From Calcarisporiella thermophila CBS 279.70 (taxonomy: Eukaryota > Calcarisporiellomycota): DNA of 64,000 bases. A program made the position numbers and the translations under genes. The DNA lies in NCBI RefSeq assembly GCF_041956535.1, contig NW_027192218.1, positions 263,728-327,727 of the forward strand, given 5' to 3'. Shown piece by piece: positions 33,557-45,785 of the stretch (positions are counted from its first letter, which is position 1; the number at the start of each line of letters is the position of its first letter). The notes under the pieces are model-generated. The model had not been told where the DNA came from and ran no database searches. It saw only the letters and a list, made by a program, of their open reading frames with translations.

Positions 33557-34107
33557 ATGATCGGCAACTCCTCCGAGTAAGTAAGCTCCTTCATCTCCTT
33601 TCTCTGCCGCTTGTCAGCTATATTCACTTGCGCCCTTTTCTCATAGATCGCCGCCCGTCTCCCTCGCTCCCCCCAAAGATACCCCCTTCACCCTTGAAGA
33701 GCTCGCCAAGTATGACGGATCCGATCCGTCGCTGCCCGTGTATGTAGCCGTGAAGCGCACCGTGTTCGACGTGACAAACAACCCGGCCTATCGCGGTGGT
33801 TACAAGGTTTTTTGCGGGAAAGATGCCTCCAAGGTAAATAATCATCCGGGATGATCGTCTTCGCGTTGTAATTAGATCATTAAGTCCCCAATCCTAGGCG
33901 CTTGGAATGAGCTCGTTGGAGCCTGAGGATTGTGTGCCGGATTACAGTGGGTTAGATGAGTCCCAGGTAGGAAATTCGTCGTTTTATTTGTTTGCTAGAT
34001 GTCTTTTGCTCAGTGGCCAACCAATTGCTTAGTTGAAGGTGCTTGACAATTGGCATGATTTCTTCAAGAAGCGTTACAACATCGTGGGGAAAGTAGTTGG
34101 CGTTTGA
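33557..34107 (+). CDS. Cytochrome b5-fold heme/steroid-binding protein (MAPR type)
   Basis: Exons 33557-33576, 33647-33833, 33898-33966 and 34033-34107 encode 116 residues. The protein is nearly all one cytochrome b5-like heme/steroid-binding domain of the membrane-associated progesterone receptor family, which includes yeast Dap1: FTLEELAKYDGSDPSLPVYV, VFDVTNN, GGYKVFCGKDASKALG, CVPDYSGL and LDNWHDFFKKRYNIVG. The Tyr in GGYKVF corresponds to the heme-ligating Tyr of the family. There is no signal or membrane anchor, so it is probably soluble. The first exon is only 20 nt of coding sequence (MIGNSSE). Partner enzymes, such as a P450, cannot be inferred. Confidence 0.88.
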
Positions 34108-34337
34108 AAGACGAAGAAGAAAAAAAAATATTCGCTATGCATTAATTAGCTGCAAAGAATTTATATCCATCCTTTATAAGCAGTTCACCTTTTAAGTGGG
34201 AGTTGTAGATTCTAATGAAAATTATTCAATTTGTACGCGTAAAAGAAATTCTCGTTAGGACGCGTCTTTGCTCAAATAATTGATTTTTATCCTATTCTTG
34301 CCCCCACGCCCCCCCATATCTTCTCAAAACCACAAAA

Positions 34338-35380
34338 ATGACCACACCGTTCTCGACCGGCTACAACATAAGCCGTGACTATTCAACTCTTGACGTGCGG
34401 CTTGCCGATCTCGGAAAGACTCGCGATTCCTTGTTTACTGCCTCTAGTCATGCTGCTAATATTTCTTCGGCATTGAAGACGGGCATGGAGATGGACAGAG
34501 AGCTGAAATTGATAGGAGAAGAATCATTATTTTCAGCTAGTGAGGCTACTGAGAGAGAGGAATCAGTCGCGGAAGAAAGTAGAGAGCAGGCCAATGTCTT
34601 TGGAATTGGATCCTTCGATCAAGTCTTTATCACAGAGGCCGATTTGGTAGCGATGATTTCAAATAACGCATGATGACAGGATTGCTAAGAATGCTTTGAA
34701 TTAGGCAAGAGCTCAAGATAATTTACCCCAATCGTCTTCCCGTCCGACAATAACTGATGTTAATCATGAGGAGCATAAGACCAAAAATTGGGATGTGGAC
34801 GACCCGGATGAAGAATACATGTAAAAATATTGGCCCTTATTCCAATATGTTCACGGCTTCTCAGCAATAAGCTCAATGCTCTATCTCTTTCTGTGTTAGT
34901 CTGCTTTATGAAGAAGCTTGCAAGCGGCGCGATGATGCTATTCGCAAAGCGACTGAAGAGTTTTCCGTGACAATCCTAAAGCTAAAAGAGGAGCTGTCAC
35001 AGCGCAGTGAGAAGAGGGACAAGAGGAGGGAAGAGCTCTGGGTATGGTTAAAGAATCGTTTGTTTTCTGCACGCACAGACTGAGGAGTATCCTTTTTTTA
35101 AAATCATCAGCAAGCAGAGCTAATAGGCCAACCAGACACCACCTCAAGAGGAGAATGCCAACTCTGTTATGCAAACGAAGAGAGCCATAGTAATTAATAT
35201 TTACATGTGAATTGGCCGCGAGTTTTTAATGACTTCTATTCCTTCTATCTCCTCGTCTCTCTAGTCATACATCCTTGCCGGCATCGTTTGTGCAGCGCGT
35301 GTTCTGCTCGTGTGCTAGAATTGGGCAAGAAATGCCCATGGGATCGCAGAGAGTTCTTGCAGATAGTTGAGCTACCCTAA
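34338..35380 (+). CDS. Coiled-coil protein with C-terminal RING finger
   Basis: Exons 34338-34646, 34705-34820, 34900-35041, 35111-35189 and 35265-35380 encode 253 residues. The N-terminal half is Ser/Glu-rich without a known domain. Residues about 145-190 are strongly charged and helical (YEEACKRRDDAIRKATEEF, LKLKEELSQRSEKRDKRREE). The C-terminus holds a RING-type zinc finger: GECQLCYANE, then PCRHRLCSACSARV and KKCPWDR, followed by FLQIVELP. The RING is split between the last two exons, so it is seen only after splicing. It is probably an E3 ubiquitin ligase; the partner and pathway are unknown. Reading through the first intron gives a false stop. Confidence 0.82.
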
Positions 35381-35611
35381 ATCATCACGGCTATGCGCCT
35401 CCGCCATTCTCTTGAAGTAATTTGTATATATCCACTTGTTTTTACCAAAATCAATCCATAATTTGAAGATGTGGCTTAACGGAATTTCGCACGCCTGTCA
35501 AATGAAGTTAAAAACGTGGGCGGTGAATTATTTTCCTTTCTATATTTTCATCTTTTGCCCAAAAAATACGAGTTAAAAAAAAAGCACCACTTCTGACATT
35601 AGGCATGCACC

Positions 35612-36407
35612 ATGAACATTAACGCCATTCTAGACTCGTTTAAAAATGAGCAAGATGACTATTTAGATCATCTCTACGATGTCTTAGAGGTTGCGCCCTC
35701 TTCCACAGTAAGTCGCAGAACAAAGCTCCAGCTTACATTTGTCATAATGTATTATAAATTAGTTCGACCAAATAGCTGCCGAATACAAGGTAAAAGCCCT
35801 TGCTACGCATCCCGACAAACAGGGACATCTCTCTCCCGACGAGAGGCTAAAGCTGCAGCGGAAATTTGAACAAATTACCGTTGCCTACCGCATCCTCCAC
35901 GATCAGGAAGAAAGGGCAGCCTATGACAAGTGGAGGCAAAGCGGGCTGAGGATTCCATACGCCGTTTGGAGGAGGTTGGGGAGCCATGCACAAGTATATT
36001 TTCTCTTTGCCTGTATCCAATTCCGGCATTCCATTTCTAACACTTACTTCTAACTCAAACTGTAGTCAGTACATTGGCAATCACTCCCTGCTCAATCAGC
36101 CATCACCAATTTTTCGCATTCTGATCATCAACCAACCGTCCCTTCTGTCACTGGAGACAAACCGAGCTCCGAAGCATCCATCAAATCGTATTCTTCAGAT
36201 GAATCCACTAGCCCCGCTCCAGCAGCCCCAGTCAACACCAATACCACCTCGTTCGCTCGACCAGCCCCCACGGTGGCAACCCAGCATTTTGCTACGGGTA
36301 GGGGAGGGGACGAAGCGCATCAGACCTATGAGACCGGAAAAACGGCTTGGATATTTGAGGGTAGTCATGAAGATTTATATCGCAAATTTAAAAACTACGA
36401 GATTTAA
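35612..36407 (+). CDS. DnaJC12-like J-domain co-chaperone
   Basis: Exons 35612-35707, 35763-35993 and 36066-36407 encode 222 residues. The J domain starts near residue 17 (DYLDHLYDVLEVAPSS) and has the essential HPD in ATHPDKQG, followed by YRILHDQEERAAYDKWRQSG. A Ser/Pro/Thr-rich linker leads to a C-terminal block WIFEGSHEDLYRKFKNYEI. The end (R)KF(K/R)NYEI, the IAEYKVKAL-like J helix and the DxWR(R/Q)SG motif are hallmarks of animal DNAJC12, a co-chaperone of HSP70 for aromatic amino acid hydroxylases. The role in this fungus is inference; a phenylalanine hydroxylase client is plausible only if the genome encodes one. Confidence 0.87.
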
Positions 36408-36644
36408 TTTCATTCAACCGTGCAGTACTCTCACGCCCATCACCTTGTAATCTATTACATGTTTTTTCACCCGCTTATATCATTTCTATTTTAACTCCTT
36501 TAATTCAGTAAATGGGCCTGTTCATAACGTTCTTTATTGTATAAGCTCATAGGTGTCCCCCCTCCATATCAGATACCAGATTGAAAAAAATACGGAAAAC
36601 TTTAAACCTATCCCTAAAATCAGTCGTGGGGGGAACCTGGCCTC

Positions 36645-37316
36645 CTAATATATCCATCCACCATAAGGAAGCCCGCACTCGTATCCACCCCATCCCAAGT
36701 AGGCATCCTCAATTCCGTATCCTCCGAAGGGGGTGCCATACCTAAAGCAGTCGCATCCAACATCACCGTATCCCCAACCGCCGAATCCATGGCAGCGCTT
36801 CATGTGCGTCGTACTGACGGCAGCAGTATTAAATGTGTTGGCACTGTTTTTGGCGGTGGTGGCCTCATTGGCAACTACGTTGGCCGCGAGGTTTGCATCG
36901 TGGCTGAAGCGATTGTTTACGTTGGCCGCATTGAGCTGGAAAGCACTATTGAAGAAGGCCGGGAATCCCCATCCCCCTCCCCAGATGTGGGGCGATCCAT
37001 AGCAATTCCGGCGCTTAAGGGTCGCCGTGTTGACACTCCCGACATTGAAGGTGTTTGCATTGCTGTGGGCATGGGTTGCTTCGTTGGCTTTAACGCTGGC
37101 AGCAAGATTCGCATCGTGGCGGAATCGGTTGTCTACATTGGCAGCATTGGCGTAGAACTGGTTGTTGGCAAAAAATGGGAATCTCCCGATGTAGGGGGCA
37201 CCGTAGCCAATCATACGTTTGTCAATCTCTTCTGCACGTGCAATGGGGGCAGCTTTTATAGGAGTGGCAGCAAGTGTAAGAAGGGAAAGGATGGTAAAAG
37301 TGACGATGGATCGCAT
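36645..37316 (-). CDS. Secreted Kex2-type repeat precursor with Gly/Tyr-rich end
   Basis: This single exon encodes 223 residues. The signal peptide (MRSIVTFTILSLL to about residue 22) is followed by a short pro-segment ending EEIDKR at residue 34. Two related repeats follow, residues 35-103 ending LKRR and 104-174 ending HMKR; each has an aromatic, Gly-rich head and an Asn/Ala-rich tail sharing NRF-HDANLAA and ANEAT. The last 49 residues are Gly-, Tyr- and Cys-rich (for example GFGGWGYGDVGCDC). The dibasic sites are the recognition pattern for Kex2-type proteases, so three peptides would be released. The upstream frame extension to 37412 is probably leader. The function is unknown. Confidence 0.8.
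   Translation of the reverse strand: MRSIVTFTILSLLTLAATPIKAAPIARAEEIDKRMIGYGAPYIGRFPFFANNQFYANAANVDNRFRHDANLAASVKANEATHAHSNANTFNVGSVNTATLKRRNCYGSPHIWGGGWGFPAFFNSAFQLNAANVNNRFSHDANLAANVVANEATTAKNSANTFNTAAVSTTHMKRCHGFGGWGYGDVGCDCFRYGTPFGGYGIEDAYLGWGGYECGLPYGGWIY
36795..37214 (-). repeat. Two diverged tandem protein repeats bounded by dibasic sites
   Basis: Repeat 1 is at 37008-37214 and repeat 2 at 36795-37007 (69 and 71 codons). They align over the Asn/Ala-rich second half and are less alike over the aromatic first half. Confidence 0.75.
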
Positions 37317-37944
37317 GGCGTCGAAGTGCTTTATCCTAGTGTCCTGAGTTATCTCGATGTGATTTATTGAACTGTGGGGAGTATGTGAACTTGAAGGAAA
37401 GGGGGGTGCCATCGCCTTTTTATATGACCCTCAGACACACCTAAATTCTATTACGCACAGATATCTATCAGTCGGTTGCATTGGAGTGATAAATCAGACA
37501 CTTTGGGGTGTCAAACTCTGATATTAATAGCCGGATCCAAGACCTGATATATTATTGTTTTTCATTCACAGCACTGCACCCAATTAAACAAGATTTTAAA
37601 AGAAACCACAACGGTGTATGTAGAAGTATAAGGAAACATTAGGCTAGATGGTGTAGATAATGTATAGATGACATGTAGAGGATGTATGCAATCGCATGTT
37701 TATGTCGATACTTATTGTAACAAGGAGGAGATCAATAAATCCTACTGGGAGATGGGAGTGGGTGGCCTTGGTTTGAGAAACGTTAGTATAGGCAGAGCAA
37801 CTTTCCACTCGCTCTATGATAAACTAGCTAGCTGTCTGCTGAGCGCCTTCCATTGAGGAAGGCAAGTACTGCAAGTAAAATACAAATAAAACATAACTCC
37901 AAAGAGATTCTATTTCTTCTATTATACAAAGAAACCCTCGTGAT
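37317..37944. other. AT-rich spacer, no gene recognised
   Basis: Apart from the TATA-like element near 37420 nothing is supported; the frame at 37668-37856 has no protein features. Confidence 0.45.
37416..37424 (-). promoter_or_regulatory. TATA-like element of Gly/Tyr-rich precursor gene
   Basis: TATAAAAAG on the minus strand, about 100 bp upstream of the ATG at 37316. Confidence 0.5.
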
Positions 37945-38352
37945 TCAGAAATCAAGCACAAGCTGAAGTCCAACCTTCTCTAAATGCTCCACTTCCACTT
38001 TTCCACCAGTGACATTGCCTTCCTGAGATGAGGGAACTCGGTATCGCGCTACCTCAGCTGAGCGATGAATCGCCTCTATCAATGCAATAGATCAGGATAT
38101 ATACAAGCAATGATTAGGGCATATTCCGAAAAAAAAAGGTACCGAGTGCGAAAAGGCGAAGATATTCCGCAGAGAGCTGCAATGCTTCCTTGTTGACTAT
38201 GATAATTGAGGAGGGTCTTGAGAATCACGGAAATAAATCGCGTTAGGGAATGTTTTCCTATATTTACTCTTCGTTCCTGGCTCTTTCCAGGCAGACTTGA
38301 AGATGGTATGGACCGTTTCTGGTTTAAATCGTGAAGCATCCTCTGACTCCAT
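37945..38352 (-). CDS. MHF2: Centromere protein X / MHF2
   Basis: This histone-fold partner of CENP-S/MHF1 takes part in kinetochore assembly and FANCM-type fork repair. It is too short and split for an open-frame scan: exons 38352-38268, 38196-38143 and 38075-37945 encode 89 residues. The N-terminal part FKPETVHTIFKSAWKEPGTK joins to INKEALQLSAEYLRLFALE and then AIHRSAEVARYR, ending VEVEHLEKVGLQLVLDF. That order and the closing VxxLEKxxxQLxLDF are diagnostic of CENP-X. All three junctions keep frame with GT-AG sites. A slightly longer loop (PSSQEGNVTGGK) sits before the last helix. The start MESEDASRF follows no better ATG. Confidence 0.9.
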
Positions 38353-38726
38353 TTCTCTTGATCGTCTAGGAAAATGAGCCTAGTTCCACGCAAACCAAAA
38401 ATTGGTAGGATTTTCTTTTTAATTTGGGCTGTGACACGTATTTTTTCGCGTTCTTTTTTGGAGTCATTACAGATATATTGAGGTAGTGCTATTAATAAAA
38501 AAATGATTGACCTTAAGAAATAGGGATATTACGGGATATTACAAGGATACACTTGCAACGAAAGACAATGGGTCCAAAGACAACGAAAAATAAAGAATGG
38601 GAAGGGGGTTAGGCCCTAAAGATTATTTTAATGGTAGTAATTCTTCAAATTGAGTGGACATGGTCAGAAATGCCACCACACATCAGAGGCTTTGTTCGTA
38701 TGACTGGCTGTCTTGCTCCACTCCAC
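38353..38726. other. Spacer, no gene recognised
   Basis: AT-rich sequence holding the CENP-X promoter and the 3' end of the repeat precursor gene. Confidence 0.45.
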
Positions 38727-39455
38727 TTACTCTTGGTGCTCGTCCCGCTTGTCGAAGTCTTGCTTCGCTGAGTTGTTCCCTTTTCCATGTGCGCGCGTGT
38801 TGCTATTGTTGTTCTCCAAGTCCTGCGGGTTCGAGTTGACAAGCGCGTTGGCCACGCCCACCTTGCTAATGACGTGGGCATTGTTGGCACTTCCGTCCAC
38901 AATCCCACGCTTCTCGTATTGCTTGATTGCGTTGTTTTTGGAGCCTTTGGAGCGCCCGTTGGAGTTGTTGTTCTCTCCGTCCTGCGGGCTGGAGTTCACG
39001 AAAGCGTTCAGGATGCCGATTTTGCTAAGGACGTGCGGATTGTTCAGCGAACCGTCGATGATACCACGCTTCTCATACTGCTTCGCCGAGTTGTTGCCCT
39101 TGCCTTGTGCGCGGGAGTTGCTGTTGTTATTCTCCAAAGACTGGGGATTCGAGTTGACCAATGCGTTCAGCAAATTGATGTTGCTAAGGGCATGTGCGTT
39201 GTTCAGAGAGCCATCGATGATACCACGCTTTTCATACTGCTTCGCCGCGTTGTTACCTTTGCCATGCGCACGAGTGTTTGCGTTGTTATTCTCCAGCTCC
39301 TGTGGACTGGAGTTGACGAGAGCATTGAGCACTCTTATCTTGTCGAGGACATGTGCGTTGTTAAGCGACCCGTCGACAATGCCACGGTTGTGGATGGGGG
39401 CGGCATGCAGGGTGGTGAGGGCGGCGAAAAGAGCAATGATAATGCAAGATTTCAT
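38727..39455 (-). CDS. Secreted precursor of four Kex2-cleavable 53-residue peptides
   Basis: This single exon encodes 242 residues. After a signal peptide (MKSCIIIALFAALTTLHA) and the short APIHNR, residues 25-237 are four tandem repeats of 53, 53, 53 and 54 residues, each ending EKR or DKR, and a final DEHQE. Each repeat reads GI(I/V)DGSLNNAHVLSKI, then LNALVNSNPQ, LENNNSN and GKGNNSAKQYEKR. The layout (signal, repeats, Lys-Arg after each unit) is that of fungal pheromone, repellent and Kex2-processed repeat precursors. The peptides are Asn-rich, lack Cys and have no known function. The strong antisense frames across this gene are repeat shadows. A GA-rich tract and an AT-rich TATA-like stretch lie upstream. 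Confidence 0.88.
   Translation of the reverse strand: MKSCIIIALFAALTTLHAAPIHNRGIVDGSLNNAHVLDKIRVLNALVNSSPQELENNNANTRAHGKGNNAAKQYEKRGIIDGSLNNAHALSNINLLNALVNSNPQSLENNNSNSRAQGKGNNSAKQYEKRGIIDGSLNNPHVLSKIGILNAFVNSSPQDGENNNSNGRSKGSKNNAIKQYEKRGIVDGSANNAHVISKVGVANALVNSNPQDLENNNSNTRAHGKGNNSAKQDFDKRDEHQE
38745..39383 (-). repeat. Four tandem 159-162 bp coding repeats
   Basis: Units lie at 39225-39383, 39066-39224, 38907-39065 and 38745-38906. They are similar at both DNA and protein level. Unit boundaries coincide with Lys-Arg codons. Confidence 0.9.
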
Positions 39456-40510
39456 TATGGATGATGATGGTGAGTGGTGAATAAAGTGATACTATATGCA
39501 AGTGGAGGTGGGGATGCTATCAGGAATAAGTTATGAAAACGAGAGTGAGAGAGAGAGAAAGAGAGAGAGAGAGGAGGGAGGAAAAAAATTCTTCTTGTCT
39601 CTATTTAAGACAACGTGAAATGGGTGGGAATGGAAGGGGAAGAAAGAGGTAGAAACGGAAGATAAATGATGATTTTGGTTATAAATATATATCTACCAGC
39701 CCCCATACGGCCCAATCTAGTATGGAGGACAATGGGGGGGACAGGACAGTCACTTGCCTATTTGGACCGATTTGATTTTCATGTAATTTATAGTTCTGAG
39801 ACATGAATTTATAACCTCCTCTCTTGCTCAGCAATGTTGTGATCGTCAATCGTTTACTCCCTTTTCACTCATAAATCTAGAGTAGGAAGGAATCTGCTAA
39901 TTCGGAAATTAGTTTGAATCCTGGAATCGACTAAAAAAAGCTGCAATCAACCTAGGATATACAATTGTTCTATCAAGAAAAGGGCGGTATTTGCCTTTAT
40001 CAAACGTAGAGTTTCAGTGTTTTCTACCAAGAATGGGATTAAAGCGGGCGGAAAGTGGGCACTCCAGCCTCTTCCATCATCGAAGCTGATCGAAAATTAG
40101 CGCTCTCATTCCCATTAGTGTACTCGAGTGGTCAACGTATGTATACGGCACTCATCTAAAGAAAAAAAAAAATGCTACAATAGTGGTCATATTCTAATAG
40201 TAAAATTCCTTTAGATAAACAGACGTGATGATAGGATTTGAGTTGATAAAACACGAGAAGCTTTTAGATGAAAAGAGGTGAGCAAAAGTCCAAATGAATT
40301 TATCTTGGCTCTGAAAATACCCCGCAGCATTAAGAAAATATCGCTTTGTACGCCGCTAAATGGGTCCCCAATACTTTTTAATTCTCCATCTCACAACAAT
40401 GTGCTTCAACAAGACCAAATATGAATATACAAACCACATTCTAGATGAATCATCTCTGCAAATGGTACATCCGCAGTAGAGCTCAGCCTCTTTCTCATCT
40501 ACACCCGCAA
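39456..40510. other. AT-rich spacer with GA-rich tract
   Basis: 39539-39582 is a purine (GAGA) tract just upstream of the repeat precursor. A TATA-like TATATATTTATA (minus strand) lies near 39681-39692. No gene is recognised in the rest. Confidence 0.5.
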
Positions 40511-41173
40511 CTATTCCTCGCTGAGGATGTCAGGGGAGATCGACAACGAAATGTTCCGTGAGAAAGCCTCAAAAGGTTTCATCCATTCGAAATACCTCTA
40601 GAAAATGAAATTAAAGGCAGTTGCCGCCGCTTTTTCTACTTATGCCATGGTGCTAAAGGAATGGTCCCTATCTCTACTCATAGTTTACCATGAAGCCTTG
40701 ATAGTACTTCCTCTATTCAACATCATGCACACAGGGCCTAAAAAAGAAATGCCTGCACAACTCCAAATCGGGAGTCTCTCAAAAGAGAATAAAACCTTGG
40801 ATTGGTCTCCATCATATACTGGTAGCTGTTGAGATCTGCCAAAAATTTTATTGAAAGTATCTTTCATGCTATTATTTACTTCCCCATCCCCATATAAGGC
40901 TTCCTTGCTTCTGACTATCTAATTGAGACTTGTATGCTTCTGGCATCTCACGTTTCAGTTTTTTAAGGTTTTGCCAAGGTCTAGCCACTTTGCCATTCCA
41001 GAGGGAATCTAGATTAGAGTGAATTGAGGATTTCTATTATTCCATTCTTCCCCCTCTTCTGGGTACGAGTTTGGGTCTAGAAGATCTTTAAATCCCCTTG
41101 TGGCCGCCCCATAGCCGCCTGCAGACTGCCTCCCCTCATGTCCCTCGATAACACTGATTTGGTACTGCCTCAT
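40511..41173 (-). CDS. Small multi-exon protein, family not recognised
   Basis: The proposed exons in transcript order are 41173-41067, 40980-40880, 40835-40759 and 40597-40511, giving 123 residues with GT-AG introns and consistent phase throughout. The exons read as ordinary globular protein: MRQYQISVIEGHEG, GYGAATRGFKDLLDPN, PWQNLKKLKREMPEAYKSQL, YMMETNPRFYSLLRDSRFG and YFEWMKPFEAFSRN. No signal peptide is evident. I do not recognise the family. The last intron is about 160 nt, longer than usual here, and another frame across 40685-40840 is also open, so the third and fourth exons are uncertain. The first two are better supported. Confidence 0.45.
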
Positions 41174-41529
41174 TTGTTGCGATGGCTTTTGTTTTTAGCA
41201 ATCACCGCTCTCAAAGTTGATTAAATCGGGCATTGATGGTCACAAGTCGAATATTATTGAACGGCGCTGATTGGCCGATCTCTTAATGTCGCACACAAAC
41301 TTGTATGAAATAATGAACGTGTTTTCAGATACTGCTCTCTCTCGAAACCACTCTACCCTGCCTATCGTTCTTCTACTCCGCCTCCCATCATTTCCCCCAG
41401 TTCCCGATCGACAGGATTCTGTCCTCCTCCCCCTCCTCCTCTTCTTCCTCTCCCCTTCCCTTCATTTGTGTTGTGGCTACGGAGCTGATCTCTCGGCTTT
41501 TCATTCGCCACTGACTTGCTTAATATACC
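41174..41529. other. Promoter region with pyrimidine tract
   Basis: About 356 bp between divergent starts. 41424-41463 is strongly C/T-rich, as often seen upstream of highly transcribed fungal genes. Confidence 0.45.
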
Positions 41530-42123
41530 ATGAACATCGTTTGGATTAACGTGGCTATTATAACTACGCTGGTTCTTCTTGGATGTGCCGTTTCTAATGC
41601 TCAACCCCATCATGCTCTGCCACCCTTTCGACTTGTAGAGCGCGATCCGAATCAAAGGCAGGATGATCAAAAGCAAAAAGGAAAAGCTAATAATACCAAA
41701 AATAACGGGCAGCCCAAGCAACAGGCTAAGGGTACACTGAATCTGAGCACGATTGGGATCTTACCCTCTGCGGGGGTTCTCAATCCGATCCTCCCTGGAA
41801 CCGGGACGAATGCTAAATCCAAAGGTTTAGGAACCTCGAATGCAGGGATGGCCACTCCAACAAGTGTGAAAGGGGCCGCTGGAGGTGCCATCTCCGTCCC
41901 CGATACTATATCCACAACCTCCTCGGCCATAAGAGGACAGCTTCCCAATGTATCGGGTTCCGCACTAGCAACTCCTACCAATGACCCAAACAACCCTTTC
42001 AGTGAAAGGGTGGAAGGTCCAATGGTCACTCAGCTGTTTGCCGCTGCAGAGAGTCGCAGGCCTTCGACTATAGTGGCTTCTCTGAGTCTTCTTTCATTCG
42101 TGGTTGGGTTCTGGACTCTATGA
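41530..42123 (+). CDS. Secreted, probably GPI-anchored protein
   Basis: This single exon encodes 197 residues. The N-terminal signal peptide runs to about AVSNAQ (residue 25). The mature chain begins with a charged, Gln/Asn/Lys-rich segment (RDPNQRQDDQKQKGKANN) and continues Gly/Ser/Thr-rich without cysteines (GTLNLSTIGILPSAGVLNP, GGAISVPDTISTTS). The C-terminus ends in a hydrophobic run after small residues (STIVASLSLLSFVVGFWTL), the pattern of a GPI-attachment signal. It is therefore probably a cell-surface or wall protein. There is no enzyme motif. The GKANNTKNNGQ segment is loosely like the GKGNNSAKQ segment of the Kex2 repeat precursor upstream. Confidence 0.72.
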   Translation: MNIVWINVAIITTLVLLGCAVSNAQPHHALPPFRLVERDPNQRQDDQKQKGKANNTKNNGQPKQQAKGTLNLSTIGILPSAGVLNPILPGTGTNAKSKGLGTSNAGMATPTSVKGAAGGAISVPDTISTTSSAIRGQLPNVSGSALATPTNDPNNPFSERVEGPMVTQLFAAAESRRPSTIVASLSLLSFVVGFWTL

Positions 42124-42349
42124 CCTTTATTTATCTGATTTCTTTGGATAGGCTACATAGCATTCGCCCTCTTACCCAATCGTCAGCTTGGCCTTTTTTT
42201 ACTACCCTAGTAGCATCCCCCCCCCCCTCCTTTCATCTTTTTTTTTTGCAACTTCCCTATCCGTAATGAATGGAACCATAGTGGTCTCTTATTTTTAATA
42301 TTTTATTATCTACCCTTTATAATTTATTCAATATCAATAAAGCAAAAGG

Positions 42350-42815
42350 TTATCTCAGAAAAACACCTAGGGATTCATTCAGCATTTCGATTGTCCGATA
42401 GTAGCCGTCATAGCTCGCTGCATGTAGCTTGTGTTGATGTGGTTTTAACTTTCGATTCCAGAAAGGAGGCCGTTCCGCATATTTCTGGTGGTAGATTCCC
42501 ATTTGGCAGAGATTCTTTATGACCTTGTGCTCCAGCCCGCGGCGCCGAGCCGCTTGGTCGAGAAAAAGTAGTGTGTTGTGTGCTATTTTTTATTCCGGGA
42601 TAGGTTAGGAGAGCATTTTAATAAAGGGTTGCAGAGCTCATGCACTTGCCCCTGGAGAATAGAATTGGACATTGGTCGGGTGAGGCACTAAGATTCTCGT
42701 TGAATCCATCACGAAGTTTGCGACGAAAAATGTATTTTGCTGGAGCGGCATTGGAGACAGCTGCGTGACCAGCACGCCAGAGGCGGCGATATAAGGATCG
42801 TGCCTCTTGCGACAT
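42350..42815 (-). CDS. LYR-motif mitochondrial-type protein
   Basis: Exons 42815-42689 and 42582-42350 encode 119 residues. The N-terminus has the LYR signature, ARSLYRRLWRAG, followed by APAKYIFRRKLRDGF, as in the complex-1-LYR family of small mitochondrial proteins that bind acyl-ACP and help Fe-S transfer or complex assembly. The second exon gives NTLLFLDQAARRRGLEHKV, then PPFWNRKLKP and a YRTIEMLNESLG block typical of fungal single-LYR proteins. The 106-nt intron starts GTGCCT; reading through gives a false short ORF. Divergent from U2SURP with 132 bp between starts. The exact client is unknown. Confidence 0.82.
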
Positions 42816-42947
42816 TCTTCTACTGTCCAGAGCAGCGAAGAAATAGAGAGAAAAAAGAGTTACATTTGTGACTGGCTTTCTATTATTTTATTGAGGTCTT
42901 CCCACTAAGATCTATCCTATTGTTCACTACTCTTTGGAGCTCCCACG

Positions 42948-45785
<2,838 letters not shown>

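Noticed and set aside
38745-39383. CRISPR-like or satellite array
   Set aside because: The period of 159 bp is explained fully by coding repeats; there are no short repeats with unique spacers.
38713-39480. Two plus-strand repeat-containing frames over the Kex2 precursor
   Set aside because: Periodic only because the real minus-strand gene is periodic; they lack a signal peptide and sensible cleavage sites.
39539-39582. GA tract as a regulatory GAGA array
   Set aside because: It is a simple purine repeat; no spacing or conservation evidence supports a specific binding role.
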